Below, piece by piece: positions 8,785-18,547 of a stretch of 64,000 nt of DNA. The DNA lies in contig CAZPGZ010000001.1 in the NCBI GenBank assembly GCA_964586075.1, positions 124,001 through 188,000 of the forward strand, given 5' to 3'. The DNA is from JBAZLV01 sp964586075. GTDB lineage: Bacteria; Nitrospirota; UBA9217. How positions within the stretch are numbered: the stretch's first letter is position 1; the number at the start of each line of letters is the position of its first letter. The position numbers and the translations under genes were made by a program. Under the pieces are notes generated by a model. It searched no databases. It worked only from the letters and a program-made list of their open reading frames with translations, and was not told the DNA's origin.

Positions 8785-9657
8785 TTATTTTAATGCCTCT
8801 GCTCCGCCGACGATTTCAGAAATTTCCTTTGTGATGGCGGCCTGACGCTGCTTGTTAAATTTCAGCGTAAGCTTATCGATCATGTCCTTGGCGTTTCTCG
8901 TGGCCGAATCCATTGCCGTCATACGGGCGCCCATCTCGCTCGCCTGGCTCTCAAGAAGCGCACGAAAGACCTGAACTTCAACGTGCTTGGGAAGAAAGGA
9001 GCTGAGCATTTCCTCTTCCGACGGTTCATAATTGTAGTTAAAAGCCGCTCCGGCCATAAAGGGATCGGCTTCAGCAGGCGGCTCGATCGGCAGGAGTTTT
9101 TCAAGCGTCACTTTTTGCTGCATTACGCTTTTAAATTCGTTATAGAGCAAATATACTTCATCAGCGTCTTCGGAAGTAAATCGGTCGACAACATGTTTGC
9201 CGATATCAGCGGATTTTTCGTAGGTAATCGTGCCCAGGTCGGACCAAACGGTACCCACGGTATATGTCGGCCGCTTGCGGAAGAAATCGCGTCCTTTTCT
9301 GCCCACGACATCAACCAGCACCTGCTTTCCTTCCTCTGAAAACTGTCTGACCGCTTCCGCCGCCTTACGCACAATGTTGGTATTATACGCCCCGCAGAGT
9401 CCGCGATCTGAAGTGAGCACAATGAGTTTGACTTTTTTGGGTTCCCGTTTTGCCAAGAGGGGGTGCTGCGTCCGCGGGGCTCCGGCAGCAAGATTGGCGA
9501 TAACCTGCAGCATCTTGCGTGCGTATGGCCGAGCCGAAATCACGCGGTCCTGAGCGCGGCGAAGTTTGGCCGCAGCAACCATTTTCATGGCTTTCGTGAT
9601 TTGCTGGGTCTTCTTGACGCTTGTTATCTTTCTTTTAATGTCTCTTAAGCTGGGCAT
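8785..9657 (-). CDS. atpG: ATP synthase F1 subunit gamma
   Basis: Central rotor shaft of F1, 290 residues. The N-terminal helix MPSLRDIKRKITSVKKTQQI and the C-terminal helix containing MTAMDSATRNAKDMI are the conserved coiled-coil ends; LTSDRGLCGAYN is the typical signature of the Rossmann-like part. ATG at 9657 has AAAAGGGA upstream. Lies between alpha and beta as usual. Confidence 0.97.
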   Translation of the reverse strand: MPSLRDIKRKITSVKKTQQITKAMKMVAAAKLRRAQDRVISARPYARKMLQVIANLAAGAPRTQHPLLAKREPKKVKLIVLTSDRGLCGAYNTNIVRKAAEAVRQFSEEGKQVLVDVVGRKGRDFFRKRPTYTVGTVWSDLGTITYEKSADIGKHVVDRFTSEDADEVYLLYNEFKSVMQQKVTLEKLLPIEPPAEADPFMAGAAFNYNYEPSEEEMLSSFLPKHVEVQVFRALLESQASEMGARMTAMDSATRNAKDMIDKLTLKFNKQRQAAITKEISEIVGGAEALK

Positions 9658-9744
9658 GAAAAATCCCTTTTCCAGACCTGCAGTACCGCCGAGAGCGCCG
9701 CGCAGGAAGAATACATCTCTGCCCGGTCTTCGTGGTGCAAGGTT

Positions 9745-11256
9745 TTATGCCGTAAAGGTTTTTTTGAATTCTTCAATAGCCGCTTTCGTACGGGCCTTGA
9801 TGTCCTCATCAATTTGCTTCTTGGCTGCAATCTCACTCAGCAGAGCCTGATGCGTGCTGGTCGCGAACCGGAGCAGTTCCTGTTCGAATTTTTTTACCGC
9901 GTGCACCGGGACATCATCTACGTAGCCGTTGGTACCGGCAAAAATAACAAAGATTTGCTGCTCAACCGGCAGCGGAGAATACTGGTCCTGCTTCAAAAGC
10001 TCAACCATGCGTTGGCCGCGGTTCAACTGGGCCAGCGTTGCCTTGTCCAGATCGCTGCCGAACTGGGCAAAGGCGGCAAGCTCACGGTACTGGGCAAGGT
10101 CAAGACGAAGCGTACCGGCCACCTGTTTCATGGCTTTGACCTGGGCGCTGCCGCCCACGCGGGATACGGAGATGCCGACGTTGATTGCTGGCCGCACGCC
10201 TGAGTAGAAGAGGTCGGTTTCCAGGAATATCTGGCCGTCCGTGATCGAAATGACGTTTGTCGGAATATATGCTGAAACGTCACCCGCCTGCGTTTCAATG
10301 ATCGGAAGCGCCGTCAGCGAGCCGCCCCCCAGTTTGTCGGACAGTTTTGCCGCGCGCTCCAGCAGCCGGGAGTGGAGATAAAACACATCGCCCGGGTACG
10401 CTTCGCGTCCCGGAGGACGGCGGAGCAACAGCGAGAGCTGGCGATAGGCCGTGGCTTGTTTTGAAAGGTCATCATACACAATCAAAGCGTGTTTGCCGCT
10501 GTCGCGATAATATTCGCCGATGGTGCAGCCCGTATAAGGCGCAATAAACTGGAGCGGGGCCGGGTCGGATGCCGTCGCCGTCACAATAAGCGTGTACTCC
10601 ATCGCCCCGTGCTCTTCGAGTGTCTTGATCACCTGGGCAACGGTGGACCGTTTCTGGCCTATGGCCACGTAGATGCAAATAACGTTCTGGCCTTTTTGGT
10701 TGATGATGGTATCAATAGCAACAGCCGTTTTTCCGGTCTGGCGGTCGCCGATAATGAGTTCGCGCTGTCCGCGGCCGATCGGGATCATGGCATCGATAGC
10801 TTTCAGGCCGGTCTGAAGCGGCTCGCGAACCGACTGACGCTTAACAATGCCCGGAGCAATGACTTCAATTTTTCGGAATTCCTTCGAAGCAATGGGGCCC
10901 TTGCCGTCAATGGGCTGCCCGATGCCGTTCACCACGCGACCGACGATAGCGTCGCCGACGGGAACCTCTGCTATTCTTTTGGTGCGTTTTACGACATCGC
11001 CCTCACGGATCTGCGAGTCGTCACCCATGAGCACCACGCCAACACTTTCTTCCTCAAGGTTGAGCGCCATGCCCATGATCCCGCCCGGGAACTCCAGAAG
11101 TTCTCCCGACATAACATTGTCGAGTCCGAAGACCTTGGCAATACCGTCGCCGACGGTGATCACGGTGCCGATTTCGGCGACCTCTACGGTCTTTTCGAAA
11201 TCGGATATCTTCTTTTTTATGATCTCACTGATTTCCTGTGCCTTGATCTGCATCAT
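9745..11256 (-). CDS. atpA: ATP synthase F1 subunit alpha
   Basis: Non-catalytic nucleotide-binding alpha subunit, 503 residues. Visible: Walker A GDRQTGKTAVAI, the PAINVGISVSRVGG signature and the N-terminal helix that contacts delta. Two adjacent ATG codons (11256 and 11253) are possible; AAGGAG lies four bases before the first and seven before the second, so the second may be used. Flanked by delta upstream and gamma downstream. Confidence 0.98.
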   Translation of the reverse strand: MMQIKAQEISEIIKKKISDFEKTVEVAEIGTVITVGDGIAKVFGLDNVMSGELLEFPGGIMGMALNLEEESVGVVLMGDDSQIREGDVVKRTKRIAEVPVGDAIVGRVVNGIGQPIDGKGPIASKEFRKIEVIAPGIVKRQSVREPLQTGLKAIDAMIPIGRGQRELIIGDRQTGKTAVAIDTIINQKGQNVICIYVAIGQKRSTVAQVIKTLEEHGAMEYTLIVTATASDPAPLQFIAPYTGCTIGEYYRDSGKHALIVYDDLSKQATAYRQLSLLLRRPPGREAYPGDVFYLHSRLLERAAKLSDKLGGGSLTALPIIETQAGDVSAYIPTNVISITDGQIFLETDLFYSGVRPAINVGISVSRVGGSAQVKAMKQVAGTLRLDLAQYRELAAFAQFGSDLDKATLAQLNRGQRMVELLKQDQYSPLPVEQQIFVIFAGTNGYVDDVPVHAVKKFEQELLRFATSTHQALLSEIAAKKQIDEDIKARTKAAIEEFKKTFTA

Positions 11257-11299
11257 TCAACTCCTTTGAAGTCAGTATCCCGAAGTCAGAAAAATACGT

Positions 11300-11836
11300 T
11301 TAATTCAAAAGACGATTTCGCATCTTGTCAATCTGATTTTTGATCGTCCCGTCGTAGATGAGGCTGCCGATTTTTGCCTTCGCACCGCCGATAAGATCGG
11401 CATCCACTTGCACGTCGATATCAACCTGTTTTCCCGTCAAGTCCTCAAGCTTCTTTTTAATTTCCGTCAGATCGCGCTTGGTTATGGCTGCCGCCGTGGT
11501 CAATTGCACGGCCGCCCTGTTCTGGCGTTCGGCAAGCAGCTCCAAAAAGGCGTCATAGACATGCCCAACATACCTGATTCTCCCCGATTCCGCCAGGTAT
11601 TCCATGAAGCGCTTCGTGGTCTGCTGCAGTTTCAGCTTTTTTGCCAGTTCATTGATAACGGCCTTTTTATTTTCCGGAGTAAAGACCGGGCTCGCAAACA
11701 GTTTGCGCATTGCAGGCTGCGCGTCAACCGCCTCAATGAACACCCCGAGGTCTGCCTTGGTTTTTTCAACGGCCTTGTTTTCCTCAGCAAGCTCCATGAG
11801 CGCCTTCGCATATCTCTTTGCAATGGTCCGGATCAA
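11300..11836 (-). CDS. atpH: ATP synthase F1 subunit delta
   Basis: Stator subunit joining F1 to the b/b' stalk (OSCP-like), 178 residues. Typical N-terminal start IAKRYAKALMELAEE and the C-terminal DADLIGGAKAKIGSLIYDGT motif. Its ATG overlaps the atpF stop by four bases (ATGA), indicating translational coupling. Confidence 0.96.
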   Translation of the reverse strand: MIRTIAKRYAKALMELAEENKAVEKTKADLGVFIEAVDAQPAMRKLFASPVFTPENKKAVINELAKKLKLQQTTKRFMEYLAESGRIRYVGHVYDAFLELLAERQNRAAVQLTTAAAITKRDLTEIKKKLEDLTGKQVDIDVQVDADLIGGAKAKIGSLIYDGTIKNQIDKMRNRLLN

Positions 11837-12417
11837 TCCTTGCCTCCCACTTCGGAGATGTATTCCTTTACAATGCGGTCATGGTCCTTGCTGCTGATTT
11901 TATCCTTAATTCTGCCTTCCGCAAGATCAATGGAAAGAAGCGATGCCTCCACCGCCAATGCGTTCTTTGCCTTGCGAACTTCTATTTCTATTCCTTGCTG
12001 CACCTGGCTCTGAATGTCGCGAACCAGCTTTTTACCTTCTTCAACAAGCTCCACTTTGTCCTTTTCTCCGCGCGCCTTTGCTTCCGAGATCATTCTTTCG
12101 GTCTCAATCTCCAGAGCCTTCATCTTTTGTTCCATCTCGGCAAGTTCTGCAAGGGTGCGCTCTCTAGCTGCCTGAGATTCCTGCATGGCTTTGGCAATTT
12201 CCGCTGACCTGTTTTTAAAGAACTGCCGGATCGGTTTTTTTAAAAAATAGACGACAACGGCCGCAAGGATGGTAAAATTGACGATTCTCGGAAACCAGTC
12301 CGCCATGAAACTCGTCTGCTCATGGGCGCCGCTGCTTGCCTCCCCTGCGAAAGCGATCAGCGTCACCAGCAATCCGGAAACCAGCGGTAAAATTCCTGTT
12401 GTTATTGTGCGTCTCAT
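11833..12417 (-). CDS. atpF: ATP synthase Fo subunit b
   Basis: Peripheral stalk subunit of Fo, 194 residues. A first hydrophobic segment (residues about 5-25) looks like a signal or extra membrane helix, as in several deltaproteobacterial b subunits. It is followed by the membrane anchor around FTILAAVVVYFLKKPIRQFF and a long charged coiled coil reaching the C-terminus. The 3' end overlaps atpH by four bases, and the upstream b' gene ends four bases before its start. Confidence 0.93.
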   Translation of the reverse strand: MRRTITTGILPLVSGLLVTLIAFAGEASSGAHEQTSFMADWFPRIVNFTILAAVVVYFLKKPIRQFFKNRSAEIAKAMQESQAARERTLAELAEMEQKMKALEIETERMISEAKARGEKDKVELVEEGKKLVRDIQSQVQQGIEIEVRKAKNALAVEASLLSIDLAEGRIKDKISSKDHDRIVKEYISEVGGKD

Positions 12418-12420
12418 TTA

Positions 12421-12846
12421 CTATACCGCCCTTCCGAGCAGTTTGGAGGTAATGTCCTGTGACAGTTTTTCTGCTTCCTTTTTCAGATCAGCCCTGGCAG
12501 AAGAAGACAGCGTCGCAATTTCCGTCCGCGCCTTGTCCAGCAACTCTGCAGCTTTTGCACGTTCAGCGGCAATAAGCTCTCTCTGGATGTCCAGCCCCTG
12601 CTGATACAGCGCATTATACGCTGCGGTTGCTTTCTGTTTTGAGCCGTCGAGTAAGGAATTGTATTGTTCAAGGAGGGACTGCATGCGGTCTTGTGCAGTC
12701 TTTGCATCGCCGAGCGCGGTGCCGATCTTTTCCCCACGCTCCCTGATGATTTGCCTGATGGGCTTAAAGAGAATATAATGAAGTGCAACTAGTACGACAA
12801 GAAAATTTACGAGCTGTATAATAAATGTGCTGTCAATGTCCAACAT
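12421..12846 (-). CDS. ATP synthase Fo subunit b' (second b-type subunit)
   Basis: Second peripheral stalk subunit, so the enzyme has a b/b' heterodimer. From the ATG at 12846 it is 141 residues: one membrane helix (FIIQLVNFLVVLVALHYILF) followed by KPIRQIIRERGEKI and a continuous helical stalk ending SQDITSKLLGRAV. An in-frame TTG at 12891 would add 15 residues that look non-homologous. First gene of the operon; the a and c subunits of Fo are not in this window and must be encoded elsewhere. Confidence 0.92.
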   Translation of the reverse strand: MLDIDSTFIIQLVNFLVVLVALHYILFKPIRQIIRERGEKIGTALGDAKTAQDRMQSLLEQYNSLLDGSKQKATAAYNALYQQGLDIQRELIAAERAKAAELLDKARTEIATLSSSARADLKKEAEKLSQDITSKLLGRAV

Positions 12847-12918
12847 GGTTGCAACCGCCTTTGGCAGGGGTAAAACAACGTTTTGCGACAATCAAGCTAA
12901 AAAACTCGAAATTTATGC

Positions 12919-12947
12919 AACCTAACACAACAAAAAACTATTGTCAA
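12919..12947 (-). promoter_or_regulatory. Promoter candidate for the ATP synthase operon
   Basis: Minus-strand perfect TTGACA (12947-12942), 17-nt spacer, then TAGGTT (12924-12919), which keeps the first two and last bases of TATAAT. The predicted leader to the b' ATG is about 65 nt. Confidence 0.5.
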
Positions 12948-12949
12948 GA

Positions 12950-13355
12950 TTTTTGTCCGTACGCGCGCGCTTCTGCGTGTTTATGTGGCTCACTGAAACA
13001 TGCTGACGATATATGCATATTTGTTTCAGTCAGTTTTTAATAGAGAGCAAGGAGCATGCCAAACCGGTTATTTTATATTCCTTTTTAATACATGCAATTT
13101 GGAGAAAGCTCTGCTCAGAAGGTCATATAACAAAAATTATGATAACGTTTAATATGCTGCTTTTCTTCTTTATTTCCAATAAGATTAATGAGTTATAAGT
13201 TTAATTATGATTTATAATCAAGGTAATAAACCTGATTGAAAATTCATCTTTGTTTGAACTGCTTATAAACATCTTGTAGCAGCATCAAGAAAAGAGTATA
13301 AACTTAGATGCCGAAGAATAGCTGTCGTTAACGAAACGTATTGTCTCTTCGTGAA
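12950..13355. other. AT-rich divergent intergenic region
   Basis: About 400 bases between the divergent atp and fumarase transcription units, strongly AT-rich, with no supported gene. It carries the atp promoter at its left edge. A weak fumarase promoter (TTGTAG at 13274-13279, 17 nt, TATAAA at 13297-13302) is the best candidate on the plus strand. Confidence 0.5.
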
Positions 13356-13372
13356 AAAAGGAGAGGATTACC

Positions 13373-14995
13373 ATGCCAGCAAAGAATTCTGAATTTACAT
13401 ACCCTGATCCATATCCTCTCGGACCGGATAAAACCAAGTACCGTCTTCTTTCCAGGGATTATGTTTCTGTTGTGTCCTTTGAGGGAAGGGAAATGCTGAA
13501 GCTTGACCCTGAAGGGCTTGTGTTCCTTGCCAATCAGGCAATGCGGGACGTATCTTTCCTTCTTCGGCGCGATCATCTCGAACAAATCGCCGCGATACTT
13601 TCTGACACGGAAGCTTCACCGAATGATCGTGGTGTAGCAATTGCCCTGCTGCGCAACGCCGAGGTGGCGGCAAAATTCGAGCTTCCGTTTTGTCAGGACA
13701 CCGGCACGGCAATGGTGATCGCGAAAAAAGGGCAACAGGTCTGGACCGATGCGAACGATGAGGGGTTTCTTGCACGGGGTATCCTGAAAACATATACTGA
13801 AGAAAATTTGCGCTATTCCCAGACCGTTGCACTCAGCATGTATGAAGAAATCAACTCCGGAAACAATATGCCGCCGCAAATCGACATCCAAGCCACCGAC
13901 GGCATGTCCTATAGTTTTTTATTTCTGGCAAAGGGTGGCGGTTCGGCCAACAAAACCATGCTGTATCAGGAGACCAAGGCACTTCTGAACCCGTCATCAC
14001 TGGAAGCTTTCCTTGTGGAAAAGATGAAGGGTCTCGGTACCGCCGCCTGCCCGCCTTACCATATCGCTTTTGTTATTGGAGGCACTTCGGCAGATGCATG
14101 TCTTAAAACAGCAAAACTCGCGTCAACCAAATACCTGGATAGCCTTCCAACTGGAGGAAATCGTTCAGGACAGGCCTTTCGCGATATAACGCTCGAAAAG
14201 AAGCTGCTTGATGCGGCATACAAAACCGGCTTCGGCGCCCAGTTTGGAGGCAAATATTTTGCTCTCGATGTGCGTGTCGTCCGTTTGCCCCGGCACGGGG
14301 CCTCGTGCCCGGTGGGAATGGCCGTTTCCTGCTCGGCAGATCGAAACATTAAAGCGAAAATAGACAAAGACGGAATCTGGCTCGAGGAATTGGAGCGCAA
14401 CCCCGGTCGGCTGATTCCGGATAAGTATCGCGGCGCCCACAACAGAGGGGTAAAGATCAGCCTGAACCGTCCCATACGGGAAGTGCTGTCAGACCTGTCC
14501 AGATATCCTGTTACAACCGAACTTTCACTGAACGGCACGATTATTGTGGGCCGCGACATTGCTCATGCCAAATTCAAAGAACGCATCAACCAGGGAAAGG
14601 GAATCCCTGAATATCTGAAGCACCATCCCATTTATTATGCGGGTCCGGCAAAAACACCGCCGGGAAAAGCTTCCGGCTCTTTCGGACCGACAACGGCCGG
14701 CCGTATGGATTCCTATGTCGAACAGCTCCAATCCCTTGGCGGTTCGCTGATCATGATTGCAAAAGGAAACCGGAGCCAGCAAGTGACTGATGCCTGCAAA
14801 AAATACGGCGGTTTTTATCTTGGCTCAATCGGAGGGCCCGCGGCGCTTCTTGCGGAAGAAAATATCAAAAGCGTCGAATGTATAGATTACCCGGAGCTGG
14901 GGATGGAGGCTGTATGGAAAATCGATGTTGTTGATTTCCCGGCCTTTATGCTGGTTGATGATAAGGGAAATGATTTCTACAAGCAAATCTGCTGA
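13373..14995 (+). CDS. Fumarate hydratase, class I (iron-sulfur, single chain)
   Basis: Interconverts fumarate and L-malate with an oxygen-labile [4Fe-4S] cluster. 540 residues with fused alpha and beta domains, as in FumA/FumB. C107 (FCQDTG), C226 (AACPPYH) and C320 (AVSCSADRN) have the spacing (119 and 94 residues) of the three cluster ligands in characterised class I fumarases. Other signatures are GGTSAD, TGGNRSG and the beta-domain stretch SFGPTTAGRMD. ATG at 13373 follows AAGGAG. The gene stands alone between atp and uvrA; in an anaerobe it may serve either direction of the C4 pathway. Confidence 0.95.
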   Translation: MPAKNSEFTYPDPYPLGPDKTKYRLLSRDYVSVVSFEGREMLKLDPEGLVFLANQAMRDVSFLLRRDHLEQIAAILSDTEASPNDRGVAIALLRNAEVAAKFELPFCQDTGTAMVIAKKGQQVWTDANDEGFLARGILKTYTEENLRYSQTVALSMYEEINSGNNMPPQIDIQATDGMSYSFLFLAKGGGSANKTMLYQETKALLNPSSLEAFLVEKMKGLGTAACPPYHIAFVIGGTSADACLKTAKLASTKYLDSLPTGGNRSGQAFRDITLEKKLLDAAYKTGFGAQFGGKYFALDVRVVRLPRHGASCPVGMAVSCSADRNIKAKIDKDGIWLEELERNPGRLIPDKYRGAHNRGVKISLNRPIREVLSDLSRYPVTTELSLNGTIIVGRDIAHAKFKERINQGKGIPEYLKHHPIYYAGPAKTPPGKASGSFGPTTAGRMDSYVEQLQSLGGSLIMIAKGNRSQQVTDACKKYGGFYLGSIGGPAALLAEENIKSVECIDYPELGMEAVWKIDVVDFPAFMLVDDKGNDFYKQIC

Positions 14996-15080
14996 ACGGA
15001 CCGGCGACGTTTGCTTCAGTTGGAAAGATAAGTATTCACACCACCCCGAATACTGCGCTCCGCCTGCCTGTATAAACAGC

Positions 15081-15109
15081 TTTACTCCGGAATATCTCGG
15101 TGGTACAAT
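15081..15109 (+). promoter_or_regulatory. Promoter candidate for uvrA
   Basis: TTTACT (15081-15086), 17-nt spacer, TACAAT (15104-15109): four and five of six consensus matches. The predicted start near 15116 leaves only about 24 nt before the ATG, so the leader is short and lacks a clear Shine-Dalgarno. Confidence 0.5.
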
Positions 15110-15139
15110 AGCGTTTTACCGCTTCCGCAAAGTATGTAT

Positions 15140-17986
15140 ATGGATAAAATCATTATAAAAGGCTGCCGCCAGCATAATCTGAAAAATATTGACCTCGAAA
15201 TTCCGCGGGACAAGCTCGTCGTGATCACCGGCCTGTCCGGGTCAGGCAAGTCGTCTCTTGCCTTCGATACCATTTACGCCGAAGGGCAACGCCGCTACGT
15301 GGAAAGCCTTTCCGCCTATGCCCGGCAGTTCCTCGGCCAGATGGACAAGCCCGATGTTGACTCCATTGACGGGCTCTCTCCTGCCATCGCCATTGAACAG
15401 AAAACAACAAGCAAAAACCCCCGCTCCACAGTCGGAACGGTGACCGAAATCTACGATTACCTTCGTCTGCTGTTCGCACGTATCGGCAAACCCTACTGCT
15501 ATAAATGCGGCAAAGAAATCGCTGCGCAAACGGTCCAGCAGATTACCGACGCGGTCATGTCGCTGCCGGGAGATACGCGCATCCAGATTTTAGCGCCCAT
15601 CGTGCGCGGCAGAAAAGGCGAATACAAAAAGGAACTCATGGCCGCTGCGGCCTCCGGCTATGTGCGTGCGCGCATAGATGGTGTTATCCATGAGCTCGGC
15701 GAACACATCGCCGTGGATAAAAAAAAGAAGCACGACATCGAGATCATGATAGACCGCCTCGTTGTCAAAGCCGGTATTGAGCGGCGCCTTGCCGAGTCTG
15801 TTGAAACGGCACTTCGCCTGGCGGACGGCATCGTCCTCGTCAACCTGGTTGATCAAAAAAAAGATCTTTTATACAGTGAAAAGCTTGCCTGCATTACCGA
15901 CGGCATCAGCTATCCGGAACTGACGCCCCAGGTTTTTTCTTTCAACAACCCTCAGGGCGCTTGCCCCACCTGTGACGGACTCGGCGGTTTGCTCGAATTT
16001 GATCCGGACTTGATCGTACCGAATGCGAACCTTTCACTTCGTGAGGGCGCCGTCAAACCCTGGGCCAAGCGCACTTCGTTTCAGTATTTTCAGATGCTCG
16101 AATCCATTGCCACCAGTTGCGGTTTTGACGTAAATACACCATTCAAAAGCCTGAAGCCATACCACCAAAAGGTACTCTTACATGGAAACAGGGAGGACTC
16201 CACCAAACCTGTATCCGCACGTTCATCGTCCTGCAAACCGTTCGAAGGCATTTTACCGCTCCTGAAGCGGCGCTATGATGAAACCGATTCTTTCGCCACC
16301 CAATGGGAGCTGGAGCAGTACATGAGCTACCAAACATGCCCCGACTGCAACGGCAGCAGGCTGCGCAAAGAATCCTTGGCGATCAAGGTCGCAGGCAAAA
16401 ACATCCATGACGTGACTCGTATGAGCATCACGCAGGCTCTCGCTTTTTTTACCAATCTCGCACTTACGGAAAAAGAAACCGCCATCGCCCAGCGCATATT
16501 AAAGGAGATTCGGGAACGCCTTGGCTTTATGGTGCATGTCGGCCTGAATTATCTGACCCTAGACCGCGGTTCAGCAACACTCTCCGGCGGCGAGGGCCAG
16601 CGCATCAGGCTTGCCACCCAGATCGGCTCGTCTCTTGTGGGTGTACTGTATATCCTCGATGAGCCGAGCATCGGATTGCATCAGCGCGATAACCGCCGTC
16701 TTCTCGACACGTTGATGCGCCTTCGCAATCTCGGAAACACCGTTTTAGTAGTTGAGCACGATGAGGAAACCATCCGCTCCGCCGACTATGTTATCGATAT
16801 GGGCCCGGGGGCCGGGGTACACGGTGGAAACATTGTTGCACAAGGCTCACCGGAAGAGATTCAAAACACCGAGCAGTCGCTCACCGGACAGTATCTTTCG
16901 GGCAAGGCATTCATTACCCCCCCGGCAATGCGCAGAAAATTTGAGAAATGCATCAACGTCATTGGCGCGACCGAAAATAATCTGAGAAACATCAGCGTAA
17001 AGTTTCCGATCGGTGTTTTTACCTGTGTGACCGGAGTGTCGGGTTCCGGAAAGAGCACGCTGGTCGTGGATATCCTGTTCCGCGCTCTCGCGCAGAGGCT
17101 TTACCGGTCCACGCAGCGCGCCGGAAAACACAAGGACATAACAGGGCTTGAGCACATCGACAAAGTAATCGACATCGACCAGTCCCCCATCGGCCGGACA
17201 CCGCGTTCAAACCCGGCGACCTACACCGGCGTGTTCGGTCCGATCCGCGATCTTTTCGCTCAGCTTCCGGAATCGCGGGTGCGGGGATACAAGCCGGGCC
17301 GTTATAGTTTTAATGTCAAGGGCGGCAGATGTGAGGCCTGCGAAGGCGACGGACTCATTAAAATTGAAATGCACTTTCTCCCGGATGTGTACGTTACCTG
17401 CGACGCTTGCCACGGCAGCCGGTACAACCGTGAAACCCTGGATGTCCGTTATAAAGGCAAAAATATTGCCGAAGTCCTTGCCCTGACCGTGGAACAGGCC
17501 TTTGAATTTTTTCAAAACGTTCCGCCGGTACGGTCCAAACTGCAAACGCTTCTCGATGTAGGCCTCGGTTATATAACATTAGGGCAGTCCGCCACCACCC
17601 TCTCAGGTGGAGAATCACAGCGCGTCAAACTTTCAAAAGAACTTTCCCGTCGGGCCACGGGACGGACGCTTTATATTTTGGATGAGCCGACAACAGGCCT
17701 TCATTTTGCCGATACCCAAAAGTTACTGGACATGCTGAACCAGCTGGTAGTATCGGGGAATTCCGTTGTGGTGATCGAGCACAATCTCGACGTGATTAAA
17801 ACGGCCGACTGGATTATCGATCTCGGCCCTGAAGGCGGGGACCAAGGAGGCCTTATCGTGGCCGAAGGAACACCCGAGGATGTAGCACGGGTAAAAGCAT
17901 CGTATACCGGCCAGTTTTTGAAACACCTCATTTCAGGCAATACCTATCAACGCCCGGAGAAACCATATATCATGGCTGAACGTTAA
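15140..17986 (+). CDS. uvrA: Excinuclease ABC subunit A
   Basis: DNA damage recognition ATPase of nucleotide excision repair; a dimer scans DNA with UvrB. 948 residues, the usual length. Two ABC ATPase modules are visible: Walker A GLSGSGKSS and GVSGSGKST, two signature blocks LSGGEGQR and LSGGESQR, and zinc-finger cysteines including CPTCDGLGG, CPDCNGSR and CEACEGDG. The ATG at 15140 gives MDKIIIKG, matching homologues; another ATG two codons earlier (15134) is possible. Confidence 0.97.
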   Translation: MDKIIIKGCRQHNLKNIDLEIPRDKLVVITGLSGSGKSSLAFDTIYAEGQRRYVESLSAYARQFLGQMDKPDVDSIDGLSPAIAIEQKTTSKNPRSTVGTVTEIYDYLRLLFARIGKPYCYKCGKEIAAQTVQQITDAVMSLPGDTRIQILAPIVRGRKGEYKKELMAAAASGYVRARIDGVIHELGEHIAVDKKKKHDIEIMIDRLVVKAGIERRLAESVETALRLADGIVLVNLVDQKKDLLYSEKLACITDGISYPELTPQVFSFNNPQGACPTCDGLGGLLEFDPDLIVPNANLSLREGAVKPWAKRTSFQYFQMLESIATSCGFDVNTPFKSLKPYHQKVLLHGNREDSTKPVSARSSSCKPFEGILPLLKRRYDETDSFATQWELEQYMSYQTCPDCNGSRLRKESLAIKVAGKNIHDVTRMSITQALAFFTNLALTEKETAIAQRILKEIRERLGFMVHVGLNYLTLDRGSATLSGGEGQRIRLATQIGSSLVGVLYILDEPSIGLHQRDNRRLLDTLMRLRNLGNTVLVVEHDEETIRSADYVIDMGPGAGVHGGNIVAQGSPEEIQNTEQSLTGQYLSGKAFITPPAMRRKFEKCINVIGATENNLRNISVKFPIGVFTCVTGVSGSGKSTLVVDILFRALAQRLYRSTQRAGKHKDITGLEHIDKVIDIDQSPIGRTPRSNPATYTGVFGPIRDLFAQLPESRVRGYKPGRYSFNVKGGRCEACEGDGLIKIEMHFLPDVYVTCDACHGSRYNRETLDVRYKGKNIAEVLALTVEQAFEFFQNVPPVRSKLQTLLDVGLGYITLGQSATTLSGGESQRVKLSKELSRRATGRTLYILDEPTTGLHFADTQKLLDMLNQLVVSGNSVVVIEHNLDVIKTADWIIDLGPEGGDQGGLIVAEGTPEDVARVKASYTGQFLKHLISGNTYQRPEKPYIMAER

Positions 17987-18038
17987 TAGGTATGTTCCCG
18001 GTGGCACCATACCTTAACGAATTTGTGTGGAGGGTTGT

Positions 18039-18506
18039 ATGAACCGTTTCCTGTCGGCTTTTCTCATTCTTATGTTTCTTATTGCGGCTGCAGCCTGCAG
18101 CGAAAAAAAAACACTGGAGCGGTCAGCGGTCCAAAGCAAGAATGTTCTCTCGGTTCTCAAGGACATGACCCATGCATACGAGACCAAGAACCTCGATTCC
18201 TTTCTGTCAAATATTTCTCAAGATTATCCGGAGCGCAACAAATTCTCGCAATCGCTTGCTGACGTGTTTGCAAAGTATGAGTCGATTCGATTTAACATTC
18301 AGTACACAAAAATGCTCATTATGATCCAGGACAAAGGGCAGGTCAAAGTGTTAACCAACTGGGACGCGGAATGGATCACCCCGACAGGAATAACGAACAA
18401 AGGCGGGGGCCGCGTTACGTTCTCATTCAGCCCTGATACGTTTAAACTGGTAGCTATTGACGGAAAAAACCCGTTTATCCCGGTCGAAAATCCCGTTAAG
18501 CAATAA
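18039..18506 (+). CDS. Small lipoprotein of unknown function
   Basis: 155 residues from the ATG at 18039, preceded by GGAGGG; an in-frame GTG at 18027 lies on that ribosome site and is rejected. Signal peptide followed by lipobox IAAAAC. The mature part (MTHAYETKNLDSFLSNISQD, then a beta-rich end) resembles NTF2/SnoaL-like lipoproteins found in anaerobic deltaproteobacteria: an N-terminal helix pair and a curved sheet. No catalytic residues recognised. About 50 nt downstream of uvrA and 40 nt upstream of nadB. Confidence 0.7.
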   Translation: MNRFLSAFLILMFLIAAAACSEKKTLERSAVQSKNVLSVLKDMTHAYETKNLDSFLSNISQDYPERNKFSQSLADVFAKYESIRFNIQYTKMLIMIQDKGQVKVLTNWDAEWITPTGITNKGGGRVTFSFSPDTFKLVAIDGKNPFIPVENPVKQ

Positions 18507-18547
18507 GTGCCGGGCTCGAATTCCATGATCCTTATGATACTGCAGAT

